A DNA stretch of 11,667 nucleotides from JAWPNA01 sp045402695. GTDB lineage: Bacteria; Acidobacteriota; Polarisedimenticolia; JACPZX01; DASXTC01. Positions 1 to 8,400 of this stretch are shown piece after piece. Position 1 is the first letter of the stretch, and each line of letters starts with the position of its first letter. The stretch lies in assembly GCA_045402695.1 (NCBI GenBank), contig JAWPNA010000221.1, forward strand, positions 1 through 11,667, given 5' to 3'. Below the pieces are notes generated by a model. It was not told where the DNA came from and did no database searches. It worked only from the letters and a program-made list of their open reading frames with translations. Made by a program: the position numbers and the translations under genes.

Positions 1-171
1 AGTCGGGAGAGTTGTGGTCGAGTCCACGCGTGTCCGCCGGGGCTTTGGTCCTTTCGACTTAACAGCCAGAGAGTCGCCCCCTGGAACCCATGCGTTCAGC
101 GAAACCGCCCGCCCCACGCGCCTATACGACGAACCCCGGTCAGTTGCCCGGCCGGGGCTCGTCTATGGTCA

Positions 172-187
172 CCACGATGGCTCGTGG
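172..187. other. Small perfect hairpin just beyond the tRNA-like element
   Basis: CCACGA and TCGTGG form a 6-bp inverted repeat around a 4-base loop. It lies 11 bases beyond the 3' end of the minus-strand tRNA-like sequence, where a terminator would sit. No T-tract follows on either strand, so an intrinsic terminator is not supported. The rest of 1-198 holds only a second weaker inverted repeat (CCCCGG at 134-139 with CCGGGG at 152-157), and I see no credible protein gene in it. Confidence 0.25.
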
Positions 188-198
188 CTGAGAGTCGG

Positions 199-281
199 TG
201 GCTCCCCAGGTAGAATTCGAACCCGCAACCCCCAGGTTAACAGCCTCGCGTCTTCCTGCCGCGCGCTCTGGCTATCCCGCC
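199..281 (-). tRNA. Degenerate tRNA-Asn(GTT)-like sequence, probably a pseudo-tRNA
   Basis: Read on the minus strand, this has a TA at positions 8-9 followed by a D-arm-like stretch. An anticodon loop CTGTTAA (243-237) gives anticodon GTT, and a T-loop TTCGAAT (221-215) sits inside a good B-box. It ends in GGGGAG-CCA with an encoded CCA and G as discriminator base, both fitting tRNA-Asn. The anticodon stem has 4 of 5 pairs. The T-stem has only two Watson-Crick pairs, two G-U pairs and one mismatch. The 5' acceptor strand (GGCGGGA) does not pair with the 3' strand (CTGGGGA), and the element is about 83 nt with a swollen D-arm region. The 3' half therefore looks tRNA-derived while the 5' half is degenerate or has been replaced. 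It may be a decayed copy or the remnant of an integration event at a tRNA gene. It is unlikely to be a working tRNA. Confidence 0.4.
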
Positions 282-446
282 CCGACCAGCAAGGCGACCC
301 CCGGAATGTCTCGCCCAGGTTGCGCTTCCGGTGGATCTCGCTCGTCTCCATGGTGAGCGGGGATGTCCCGCGGTCCCGTCCTCGAGGGCCTGGTGCCTCG
401 CACGAGGATTCGCGGCCCACTCGCCTGCGCCGGCGGCCTCCCCTCA

Positions 447-476
447 TGGAATCCCCCGGTCGGCATGGCGTAGAAT
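447..476 (+). promoter_or_regulatory. Candidate promoter of the M16 peptidase operon
   Basis: A TAGAAT hexamer at 471-476 is a good -10 candidate. TGGAAT at 447-452 could be a poor -35, with an 18-base spacer. This would start transcription about 35-40 bases before the ATG at 520. A short inverted repeat GGCAT (462-466) / ATGCC (475-479) overlaps the -10 and could be an operator or chance. The remaining stretch between the tRNA-like element and this promoter (282-446) shows no feature I can support. The open frames through it run into the peptidase gene without a ribosome binding site. Confidence 0.35.
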
Positions 477-519
477 GCCTCCCGCGCAAGCAGACTCAAC
501 CCCATTCATCGAGGTCACC

Positions 520-2076
520 ATGAGCCATCACTCCCCTTCGCGGCGCCTCGGCGCCGCTGTCATGGCTGCCCTGTTCGTCGCGTTGCTCGCCGTGGCGGGC
601 GCCGGGCCGGCCGCGGCCCAGGACCTGCCCGAGATCGAGAAGAAGCTGACGGTCCACAAGCTGGAGAACGGCTGGACCTTCATCATCTACGAAAGGCCGG
701 TGGCACCGGTCTTCTCCTTCGCCACTCACGTTGACGTGGGCTCGGCGCAGGAGGTGCCGGGCATCACGGGCATCGCCCACATGTTCGAGCACATGGCCTT
801 CAAGGGCACGCCCAACATCGGCACCAACAACTACAAGGCGGAGCGAGCCGCTCTGCAGAAGGTGGACGCGGCGTACGCCGCCTACGACAGCGAGCGCAGA
901 AAGCCCAAGGCCGACCTCACCCGCGTGGCCGCGCTGGAGAAGGCGTGGAAGGACTCCCAGGAAGAGGCCGACAAGTACATCGTCAAGAATGAATTCGACG
1001 AGATCATCGATCGGCAGGGGGGCGTGGGGCTCAACGCCGGCACCGGCGCCGACGCCACCGTCTACTACTACTCGCTGCCCTCCAATAAGACGGAGCTGTG
1101 GGCCTACCTGGAGTCGGAGCGTTTCATGCACCCGGTCTTCCGCGAGTTCTACAAGGAGCGCGACGTCGTCAAGGAGGAGCGCCGGCTGAGCACCGAGAGC
1201 CAGCCGGTGGGCCGGCTGATCGAGCAGTTCCTGTCTGCCGCCTTCATCGCCCATCCGTACCACCACCCGGTGGTGGGATACATGAGCGATCTGGATTCCT
1301 TCTCCCGCGGGGACGCCGAGCGGTTCTACCAGACCTATTACGTCCCGTCCAACATGGTGACGGCCGTTGTGGGGGACGTGAAGGCCGCGGAGGTCATCCC
1401 CGTCATCGAGAAGTACTTCGCCCGCATCCCCAAGGGGCCCGAGCCGCCGCCGGTGCGCACGGTGGAGCCGCCCCAGACGGCCGAGCGAATCGTCCGCATC
1501 CCCGATCCTTCCCAGCCGTTCTACGCCGAGGGATATCACAAGGGCTCCGCCTCCGATCCCGATCAGCCGGTGTTCGGCGCCATCAGCGACGTGCTCACGC
1601 GGGGGCGCACCTCGCGCATGTACCGCAGCCTCGTGAGGGACAAGCAGATCGCGGTGGGGGTGCAGTCGTTCAACCAGTTTCCGGGAGAGAAGTACCCCAA
1701 CCTCTTCATCGTGTTCGCGATTCCGGCCCACGGGCACTCCAACGACGAGGCGCGCGACGCCATCCGGGCCGAGCTGGAGCGTCTCAAGTCCGAGGACGTC
1801 ACCGACGAGGAGCTCGCGCGCGTGAAGACCCGGGCCAAGGCTGATCTGATCCGGAGCCTCGACAGCAACCAGGGGCTCGCCAACGGGCTGGCCGAGTACC
1901 AGACGCTCTACGGCGACTGGCGGGAGGCGTACCGCGAGGTGGAGAGAATCGAGAAGGTCACCAAGGCCGACATCCGCCGGGTGGCGGCAAAGACCTTCGT
2001 GGAAGGCAACCGCACCGTAGGCATGATCGAGACCGCCGCCGGCAAGAGCTCCCCGGGCGGTGCCTCGGGCCAGTAG
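520..2076 (+). CDS. Exported M16 family zinc metallopeptidase, catalytically competent subunit
   Basis: A 518-residue peptidase of the M16 (insulinase/processing peptidase-like) family, expected to degrade peptides in the periplasm. The ATG at 520 is chosen because GAGG (511-514) lies 5 bases upstream and it begins a clear Sec signal peptide (hydrophobic residues about 11-28, AAAQ cleavage region near 34). The zinc motif HMFEH is at H87, E90 and H91. The third ligand is probably E220 in a VVKEERR segment. The usual gap of about 75 residues between HxxEH and this Glu is stretched to about 129 by a charged, probably helical insertion at about 103-165. After it, the conserved segment with GGVGLNAGTGADAT (about 167-180) resumes. 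The M16 C-terminal domain starts near 330 and includes RTSRMYRSLV (363-372). The next gene begins 13 bases downstream and encodes a zinc-less M16 partner, so a heterodimer is likely. Family assignment is firm; the substrate is unknown. Confidence 0.93.
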   Translation: MSHHSPSRRLGAAVMAALFVALLAVAGAGPAAAQDLPEIEKKLTVHKLENGWTFIIYERPVAPVFSFATHVDVGSAQEVPGITGIAHMFEHMAFKGTPNIGTNNYKAERAALQKVDAAYAAYDSERRKPKADLTRVAALEKAWKDSQEEADKYIVKNEFDEIIDRQGGVGLNAGTGADATVYYYSLPSNKTELWAYLESERFMHPVFREFYKERDVVKEERRLSTESQPVGRLIEQFLSAAFIAHPYHHPVVGYMSDLDSFSRGDAERFYQTYYVPSNMVTAVVGDVKAAEVIPVIEKYFARIPKGPEPPPVRTVEPPQTAERIVRIPDPSQPFYAEGYHKGSASDPDQPVFGAISDVLTRGRTSRMYRSLVRDKQIAVGVQSFNQFPGEKYPNLFIVFAIPAHGHSNDEARDAIRAELERLKSEDVTDEELARVKTRAKADLIRSLDSNQGLANGLAEYQTLYGDWREAYREVERIEKVTKADIRRVAAKTFVEGNRTVGMIETAAGKSSPGGASGQ

Positions 2077-2089
2077 GAGAGAAGCGACC

Positions 2090-4288
2090 ATGAGACGCAG
2101 AAACGCATTCGCGCGGACGATACCGGGCCTGCTGATGGCCGCGTTGCTCGCGCCGGCCGCACACGCGCAGGTCAAAGACTACCGGCAGTTGAAGTTCTCT
2201 CCGCTGAGGCCTTTTTCGATCCCCCAGTCGCAGCGCATGGTGCTGGACAACGGCATGGTGGTGATCCTGATGGAGGACCACGAGCTGCCGCTCATCGAGG
2301 TCACCGCGCGCATCCGCACCGGCTCCAGGCTCGTGCCCGGCGACAAGACGGGCCTGTCCACCGTCTTCGGTCAGGTGCTGCGCACCGGCGGCACGGGCCA
2401 GATGACCGGCGACCAGATCGACGACTTCCTGGAGGCGCGCGCGGCCCAGATCGAGTCGCGCGTGGCGGACGAGTCGGCCTCGGCCAACCTCTCCTGCCTG
2501 GTGCAGGACTTCCCCGACGTGCTCAGGGTATTCGCCGACATCCTGCGCAATCCGGTCTTCGACGACGGCAAGATCAAGCTCGCCAAGAATCAGGTGACGG
2601 CGGGCATCGCCAGGCGCAACGACGACCCCCAAGGGATCATGTTCCGCGAGTTCGACAAGCTGGTGTACGGGCCCGAGAGCCCCTACGCCCGCGTGCCCGA
2701 GTACGCCACCCTGGAGAGGGTCACCCGCGACGATCTGATCACATTCCACAAGAACTACTTCACGCCGAACCGCATCATCCTCGGCGTGGTGGGAGACTTC
2801 AGCGCGCCGGAGATGGGCGACAAGATCAAGGCGGCGCTCGGCGACTGGCCGAAGGGGCCCGATCGGAAGGACCCCGAGGCGACGTACCAGACAGCAGCCA
2901 AGCCGGGCATCTACTCCGTCGCCAAGGAGGACATGACGCAGTCCGACATCATCATGGGGCACATGGGAATCCGCAAGGACAACCCGGATTTCTTCGCGGT
3001 GGAGGTGCTCAACGTGGCGTTCGGCGGTTCCTTCGCCGCCCGGCTGTTAAGCAACGTGCGCACGCGCAAGGGCCTGGCCTACAGCGTGAGCGGGCTGGTG
3101 GACTCCAACTACGACTACCCGGGCACGTTCAACGCATGGATGACCACCAAGACCGAGACCACGGCGGCGGGCATCGACGCTCTTCTGGAAGAGATTGATG
3201 GGGTCGTGGCCAGGCCCCCCACGGCTGAAGAGGTTCAGCGCTCGAAGGATTCGATCCTCAACTCGTTCGTCTTCAACTACGACTCGCCCGAGAAGATCCT
3301 GCGCCAGCAGATCACCTACGAGTACTTCGGATTCCCGGCCGACTATCTCGCCACGTACCGGAACAACATCGAGAAAGTGACTCCCGCCGACGTCGCGCGA
3401 GTGGCGAAGCAATACATCCACAAGGACCAGCTCGCGATCCTGGTGGTGGGCCCATCGAAGGGTCAGGACAGGCCTCTGGATTCGTTCGGAAAGGTGGCCA
3501 AGCTCGACATCACCATCCCCGAGGGCGTCTCCCCCGGGGCCGCCGGCGCCGCCGGGCCCGTCACCGCCTCCACTCCCGCCGCCACGGCGGAGTCGGTGGC
3601 CAAGGGGACAGCGCTGTTCGCCAAGGTGCTGGACGGTCTGGGAGGACCGGTCGCCGTGGGTGGCGTGAAGGCGCTGCGCTCTGTGCTCAACTCCACGCGC
3701 AAGACGCCGCAGGGCGAGATGACGCTGAAGGTCGTCTCCACATTCTCGATGCCGGACCGGATCCGCCAGGAGCTGACCACGCCGATGGGATCGATCACGG
3801 TGATCATCGCCGGCGGCGAAGGGTACATGGTGCTTCCCAGCGGGCCCCAGCCGATGCCCGAGTCGCAGCGCTCGGAGGCAACGCGCTCGATCAAGCGGCA
3901 GCTCATCACGCTGGCTCAGCACTTCAAGGACCCCGACTTCAAGGTGCAACACCTCGGCACCGACACGGTGGACGGCACGGTGGTGGAGAAGTTGCTGGTC
4001 AATCTGGGCGGAGAGGAGTCGCGCCTTTACGTGGATCCGGCCACCGGCCGCATCCTCAGGCAGGTGTACCAGGGCCAGAGCCAGCAGGGGCCCGGGGAGT
4101 TCGCGATCTCCTTCTCGGACTTCCGGCAGGTGGCCGGCATCACGCTTCCTTTCAGGTCGCAGACCAGCTTCAACGGCGAGACGCAGGAGACGCGGATCTT
4201 CGAGGAGATCACGGTGAACCCGGCGGTTGACGCGAAGATGTTCGCGAAGCCGGAAGGAGCGCCGGGCAGCACCGGAGGGCAGAACTAG
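2090..4288 (+). CDS. Exported M16 family protein, zinc site lost, fused to a LolA/LolB-like C-terminal domain
   Basis: A 732-residue exported protein. The ATG at 2090 has AGGAGA nine bases upstream, overlapping the stop of the preceding gene, and starts a signal peptide ending near AHA-Q27. Residues about 45-470 form the two M16 domains. At the active site the HxxEH is replaced by VFGQV (92-96), so all three visible ligand positions are gone. The C-terminal M16 half keeps the hallmark RKGLAY (326-331), which in active pairs contributes substrate binding. An Ala/Pro/Gly linker (about 479-500) leads to an extra domain (about 505-720). This is rich in beta strands and resembles outer-membrane lipoprotein-sorting (LolA/LolB/RseB-like) proteins, with segments such as PDRIRQELTTPMG and RLYVDPATGRI. 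M16 pairs with one inactive subunit are well known. The extra domain may bind a lipid, lipoprotein or envelope surface, which is inference. The LolA-like call is moderate; the M16 call is firm. Confidence 0.9.
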   Translation: MRRRNAFARTIPGLLMAALLAPAAHAQVKDYRQLKFSPLRPFSIPQSQRMVLDNGMVVILMEDHELPLIEVTARIRTGSRLVPGDKTGLSTVFGQVLRTGGTGQMTGDQIDDFLEARAAQIESRVADESASANLSCLVQDFPDVLRVFADILRNPVFDDGKIKLAKNQVTAGIARRNDDPQGIMFREFDKLVYGPESPYARVPEYATLERVTRDDLITFHKNYFTPNRIILGVVGDFSAPEMGDKIKAALGDWPKGPDRKDPEATYQTAAKPGIYSVAKEDMTQSDIIMGHMGIRKDNPDFFAVEVLNVAFGGSFAARLLSNVRTRKGLAYSVSGLVDSNYDYPGTFNAWMTTKTETTAAGIDALLEEIDGVVARPPTAEEVQRSKDSILNSFVFNYDSPEKILRQQITYEYFGFPADYLATYRNNIEKVTPADVARVAKQYIHKDQLAILVVGPSKGQDRPLDSFGKVAKLDITIPEGVSPGAAGAAGPVTASTPAATAESVAKGTALFAKVLDGLGGPVAVGGVKALRSVLNSTRKTPQGEMTLKVVSTFSMPDRIRQELTTPMGSITVIIAGGEGYMVLPSGPQPMPESQRSEATRSIKRQLITLAQHFKDPDFKVQHLGTDTVDGTVVEKLLVNLGGEESRLYVDPATGRILRQVYQGQSQQGPGEFAISFSDFRQVAGITLPFRSQTSFNGETQETRIFEEITVNPAVDAKMFAKPEGAPGSTGGQN

Positions 4289-4350
4289 CGCCTGTGTTTC
4301 CCATAGACGCTTGCGCCCCGCGTTTGCTTGCCTCGCGCTTGCGATCAGTC
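4289..4350. other. Convergent intergenic gap without a visible terminator
   Basis: 62 bases separate the stop of the second M16 gene from the stop of the minus-strand deaminase gene. A short direct repeat CGCTTGCG occurs at 4308-4315 and 4336-4343. There is no stem followed by a T-tract on either strand, so termination here is probably Rho-dependent or lies elsewhere. Confidence 0.4.
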
Positions 4351-5343
4351 TCAGGCCCGGGCGTCGCGGATGAAGGAGTGCCGCCTCGCCTCCTCGTGGA
4401 TCCCGAAGATCGCCTCCCACGGCAGATCGCGGGCGAGCAGCGCGTTCTCGCGGGTCTGGTCGGTGCCGGAGACGGTCGTATTGTCGGTGCAGAGGGCAAC
4501 CGGCACTCCCGCTTCCAGGAAAGCGTGGATGGGATGTCTGGCGGAGCGGGTGACCGCGCCGGTCTGATAGTTCGAGGTCAGACAGCATTCCACGAGGACC
4601 TTGTCGCTGGCCAGGCGGCGCATCAGCGCGGGGTCTCTCACCGCCGAGCATCCGTGGCCGATCCGGTTCACCCCCAGCACATCCACCGCGTGCCAGACCA
4701 TCTCCGGGCCCTCGTCTTCCCCCACGTGCGCGGTGAGGCCGAGGCCTCCCTTGCGCGCGATCTCGTACGCTTCGGCGAACAGCCGGGGCGGGTTCCCCTT
4801 CTCGGCCCCCGCAATGTCGAAGCCGATGACGCCGCTGTTCTGGTGAAACTGCTGCGACTCGGAGATGGCCTGCCGCGCGAGGATCTTGGCGATGTGCGGG
4901 CCGTGGTGCCTCATCGCGATGATGATCAGCCCGACCTGCATCGGACTTCCGGCGCGGCCCCGGTTCAGGCCGGTCAGCACCGCCCTGATCGCCTGGCGCA
5001 GCGTGAGCCCGGCGTAGGTGTGGATGATGGGCGAGTAACGCAGCTCCAGCAGGCTGACCCCGTGGCGCGCGGCCTCCTCCACGATCGCCTGGGTCACCTC
5101 CACGATGTTCTCGTAGAACTGGGTGATCCAGAGCGGGTAGTGGAACTTGTCCAGGTACTTGAGCAGGCCGCCTTCCTCCTCTGGCTGGATGACCAGCAGC
5201 TTCTCCATCTCCTGGACAGTGGGCACGGGATTGAGGCGGTGCTGAACCATCAGCCGCCAGGTGACCTCCAGCGGGATCGAGCCGTCAAGGTGCTGGTGCA
5301 GCTCGGTTTTGGGGCTGTTTCTCAGCTCTTCCGGGATGGTCAT
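4351..5343 (-). CDS. add: Adenosine deaminase (metal-dependent amidohydrolase superfamily)
   Basis: A 330-residue cytosolic enzyme expected to deaminate adenosine or deoxyadenosine to inosine or deoxyinosine in purine salvage. The ATG at 5343 is preferred because GGAG (5353-5350) lies six bases upstream. A GTG at 5355 would add four residues but lacks a ribosome site. All family motifs are visible: TELHQHLDGS gives zinc ligands H16 and H18, AHVGED gives zinc ligand H206 and catalytic E209, RIGHG gives catalytic H230, CLTSNYQTG is the conserved TSN block, and CTDNTTVSGT gives zinc ligand D287. The residue after D287 is Asn288, where animal and E. coli enzymes have a second Asp. I recall the same TDN form from actinobacterial adenosine deaminases, so activity is still expected. 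No signal peptide. It stands alone, convergent with the M16 operon and divergent from the metallopeptidase. Another purine-like substrate cannot be excluded. Confidence 0.92.
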   Translation of the reverse strand: MTIPEELRNSPKTELHQHLDGSIPLEVTWRLMVQHRLNPVPTVQEMEKLLVIQPEEEGGLLKYLDKFHYPLWITQFYENIVEVTQAIVEEAARHGVSLLELRYSPIIHTYAGLTLRQAIRAVLTGLNRGRAGSPMQVGLIIIAMRHHGPHIAKILARQAISESQQFHQNSGVIGFDIAGAEKGNPPRLFAEAYEIARKGGLGLTAHVGEDEGPEMVWHAVDVLGVNRIGHGCSAVRDPALMRRLASDKVLVECCLTSNYQTGAVTRSARHPIHAFLEAGVPVALCTDNTTVSGTDQTRENALLARDLPWEAIFGIHEEARRHSFIRDARA

Positions 5344-5351
5344 CACGGGCT

Positions 5352-5371
5352 CCACATCATTATGTATGTGG
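5352..5371. promoter_or_regulatory. Inverted repeat overlapping the deaminase ribosome binding site
   Basis: CCACAT (5352-5357) and ATGTGG (5366-5371) form a perfect 6-bp inverted repeat with an 8-base spacer. In the deaminase mRNA the second arm runs into the GGAG that serves the ATG at 5343, so a hairpin would partly cover the ribosome binding site. As DNA it could be an operator. The sequence supports the repeat; its function is inference. Confidence 0.3.
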
Positions 5372-5399
5372 CCGTTGTTCAGGGCCGACAGAGCGGCTC

Positions 5400-5420
5400 G
5401 ATGGCGGTATATTAATAGGT
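5400..5420. promoter_or_regulatory. AT-rich divergent promoter candidate between deaminase and metallopeptidase genes
   Basis: The intergenic stretch 5344-5474 is GC-rich except for TATATTAATA (5408-5417), which contains the 8-base palindrome TATTAATA. On the plus strand TATATT could be a -10 for the metallopeptidase, about 60 bases before its ATG. On the minus strand TAATAT (5414-5409) could be a -10 for the deaminase. No convincing -35 is visible for either direction, so one shared AT-rich core is only a candidate. Confidence 0.3.
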
Positions 5421-5474
5421 CGCGGCGGCGTCTGCACCGGCACTCCCCAGGTGGATCAACTCAGGAGACTCTTC

Positions 5475-8400
5475 ATGCATACCGGCGTTCACGGGTCAGG
5501 GCGCTGCGGGCCGATGATGACCCTCAAGCCCTTATTCTCCCTCGTGTCCGTCGCCGCCGTCATGGTCTTGGGGGGCATGGGCCTCCTGGGAGGCCCGGCG
5601 ACTCACGCCGCGGCGCCGGGCTGGCCGCCCGATCCCGCGCTGGTGCGTTACCCGGACGAGATCCTGCTGTCCGAAGATCCGGCCGTGCAGGAGACACTGC
5701 GCCGCACCCATGCCGGAGTGCGCGACTTCCTCCAGAAGCAGCCCTCCTGGAAGGCCACGGTGGATCCGTTCACGCAGGGGGTGGACCGGGCATTCGGAGA
5801 CGGCCTGGCCATGTCGGCGGCCGACCCGACAACGGCCGGCAAGCCCGACGCATACGAACGGCCCGGCCGTGAGTTCGTCCAGCGTTTCCGGGGACTGTTC
5901 AACGCGAGCCTCGATCTTTCTCCATCCTCGTTGGTCTTCAACGAGAAGAGCTCAGTTCAGCTCCCCGATCCATCCGCGCGCGTCGTGCAGTTCGACCTGT
6001 TCAAGGACGGGCTTGCCGTGCTGGGCGCGGGGCTGACCATGGCGATGCGCGACGAGAGGATCTTCTTCGTCTCGACGAGCGCTTTGGGGCCCGTGGCGGT
6101 GTCGTCTTCTCCGCGGCTCGACGCGGACGGCGCGCTCGACGCGGTCAAGGCGTACCTGCAGTCGGGCGGCGCCCTCGTATCGTCTCTGTCGCTGCAGCGG
6201 GAGCCGTCGCTGGCCTTCTTCCCTCGCGTGGAGCCCGCCGGCGCGACCTCGGTGCTGAGGCATCACCTCATCTGGATCCTGCAGGTGAAACCCGACGACG
6301 CTCCGTTCTACGAGGGGTACATCGCCTATGTGGATGCTTCAGACGGCGAGGTCCTGGCGCTGTTCCCGGAGGCACAGAACGCGGGGAGCTGCTCGGCCGA
6401 TCCGCAGCAGGCCCACGGCACGGTGCAGGGCGGCGTGCGCCCCAACAGGGCCGACGACGTCGAGGTGGTGCTCAACTTCCCGTTCGCGCGGGTGAACGTG
6501 GGCGGCACGCTGGTCTCCACCGACCTCAACGGACGGTATCCGTACCCAGGCGGGCCTGCCTCCAGCGGCCTGCAAGGCGAGTTCTTCCGTGCCCACTGCG
6601 ACAACTGCGTCGCGCCCGTGGGGCAGCCTTCGGCATCCGCCGGCGAAACCGGCCTCATCTCCTTCGGCATCGGCGGCGCCAGCGGCGGCTCACCCGTCGC
6701 CGGCAACGGGACCTCCACTCCCGCCGACCGCTCGACCTTCTACCATCTGAACCAGACGAGGATGCTCCTGCAGAAGTGGGACAACGCCTTCTTCGACGAG
6801 ATCGATCCGTTCGTGAACATCCTGGACACCTGCAACGCCTTCTCCGCGGGCTACATGCTGGGGTTCTTCCCGAGCGGAGCGGGCTGCAGGAACTCCGGTG
6901 AGATCCGCGACGTGGTCCAGCACGAGCTGGGCCACACGTGGGACCGGCTTGACGGCAACGGGATCACCGATTCCCCGACCAGCGAGTGGAAGGGCGACGT
7001 CATGGCCCTGACGATGGGAGGCGACTCCTGCGTGGGCGAATCGTTCTTCCTGTCGGGCGGGCCGACAACGAGCTGCAGCGGCGTTCGCGACATTGACGAG
7101 AAAGCGGCCGGCCGCACCGATCACCCGCTCACCCCCGCGGTCTGTCCCACCTGCGCCACGCTGACCCGCACCGTCAACGGCTGCTTCGGCGAAGTGCATT
7201 GCGTGGGCGAGATCCCAGGACAGGCATCCTGGCATCTTCTGAGGAACCTGCTGGCGGGCGCCGACGATATCACAGGCGCCGCCCTTCCGGCCGGCAACCC
7301 GGCGCTGTCGGCTGAGCAGGCCCGATGGGTGCTCGAGAGGCTCCTGATCGCAGGCGGCCCCCCGATGCAGACCTTCAACCCGAACGCCACCGGGACCAGC
7401 ATCTACGACGTGATCATGCTGGCGGACGATGACGATGGCAACCTGGCCAACGGCACGCCCCACGCCGCTTACGTCAACGCCGCCTTCAGCCACCACCAGA
7501 TCGCCGAGAACCCGCTGGTGGGCGACTCGGCCGACTGCGCTGCGCTATCGGATCCGATCGTCTCCGCAATCGTGGACCGCGACGCCGCCACCGGGCTACC
7601 CTCGGTCCGGATCACATGGACCCCCGTGGGAGGGGCGACGACGTTCGATGTCTACCGCAACACGCGCGCGGGAGACGCCTTCCTCCAAATCGCGCGCGAC
7701 GTGTCCGCGGGGCCGGTGGTGGATGCCGGCGTCCAGTCCGGAGTGACCTACCGCTACTTCGTGGCCGCCGTGCGCAAGACCGGCTGCGCGGCGATCTCCC
7801 CCGGGGCCAATGTGACGGCGGTGGCCGTGGCGCCGGCCGAGCTGAGAGTCTTCTCGAAGGTCGTCACCGAGGTTCCCGGCGGGTCGGACGGCGACGGTCG
7901 CATCGAGCCGGGAGAACGAGTCTCCGTCCAGATCATGCTGCAGGAGACCGGCGGGGCTGCCTCCGCCACGGGGGTGACCGCTTCCCTCACCAGCGGCTCG
8001 ATCTTCTCGCCGATCACGGCGGCCGGCCCGGTCTCGTTCGGCACGGTGCCGGCCGGCGGAACCACCGCGGGCTCCGCCGCCTTCGAGGTGTTCGTGGGAC
8101 CCTCCGAGGCCTGCGGAGGCAGGGTGCACCTGATCGTGTCCGCGACCGGCAACGAAGGGTGCTGGCTCGACGGCCTCGACGTATTGATCGCAACCTCGGG
8201 GGCGGGGTGCGCCCCGTCGGCCTCGGCCTTCGTGGAGGTGGTGCCGGGCTCGGCGCAGGTGGTCAGCGGAGGAGGCGACGGCGACCTCATCGCGGACAAC
8301 TGCGAGACCACGACGGTGGCCTACCAGATCCGCAACGCCGGATCGGTCGCCTCGGGGCCGGTGGTGTCGAGCGCCATGGCCCTGCAGCCCGGCGTCACGT

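Noticed and set aside
199..300. tmRNA or a fully functional tRNA on the minus strand
   Set aside because: The region is too short for tmRNA and lacks its tag reading frame. A functional tRNA is unlikely because the acceptor stem does not pair and the T-stem is poor.
331..519. Upstream in-frame starts that would lengthen the first M16 protein by 63 residues
   Set aside because: They lack a ribosome binding site and would bury the signal peptide, and the -10-like TAGAAT lies inside this stretch. The ATG at 520 has GAGG at the right distance and starts a clean signal peptide.
14..523. Open frame over the left end of the window
   Set aside because: The translation is Arg/Pro/Ser-rich without motifs and runs antisense through the tRNA-like sequence, so it is most likely chance.
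496..2175. Long open frame of about 559 codons on the minus strand, opposite the first M16 gene
   Set aside because: Its translation is low-complexity (Leu/Val/Arg/His-rich) with no family motifs. It is the antisense shadow of a convincing peptidase in high-GC DNA. The other long antisense frames at 1958-2962, 3047-4651 and 6690-7496 are rejected for the same reason.
4308..4343. CGCTTGCG direct repeat as a terminator or recombination site
   Set aside because: Only 8 bases, two copies, not inverted, with no T-tract and no associated recombinase, so it is consistent with chance in GC-rich DNA.
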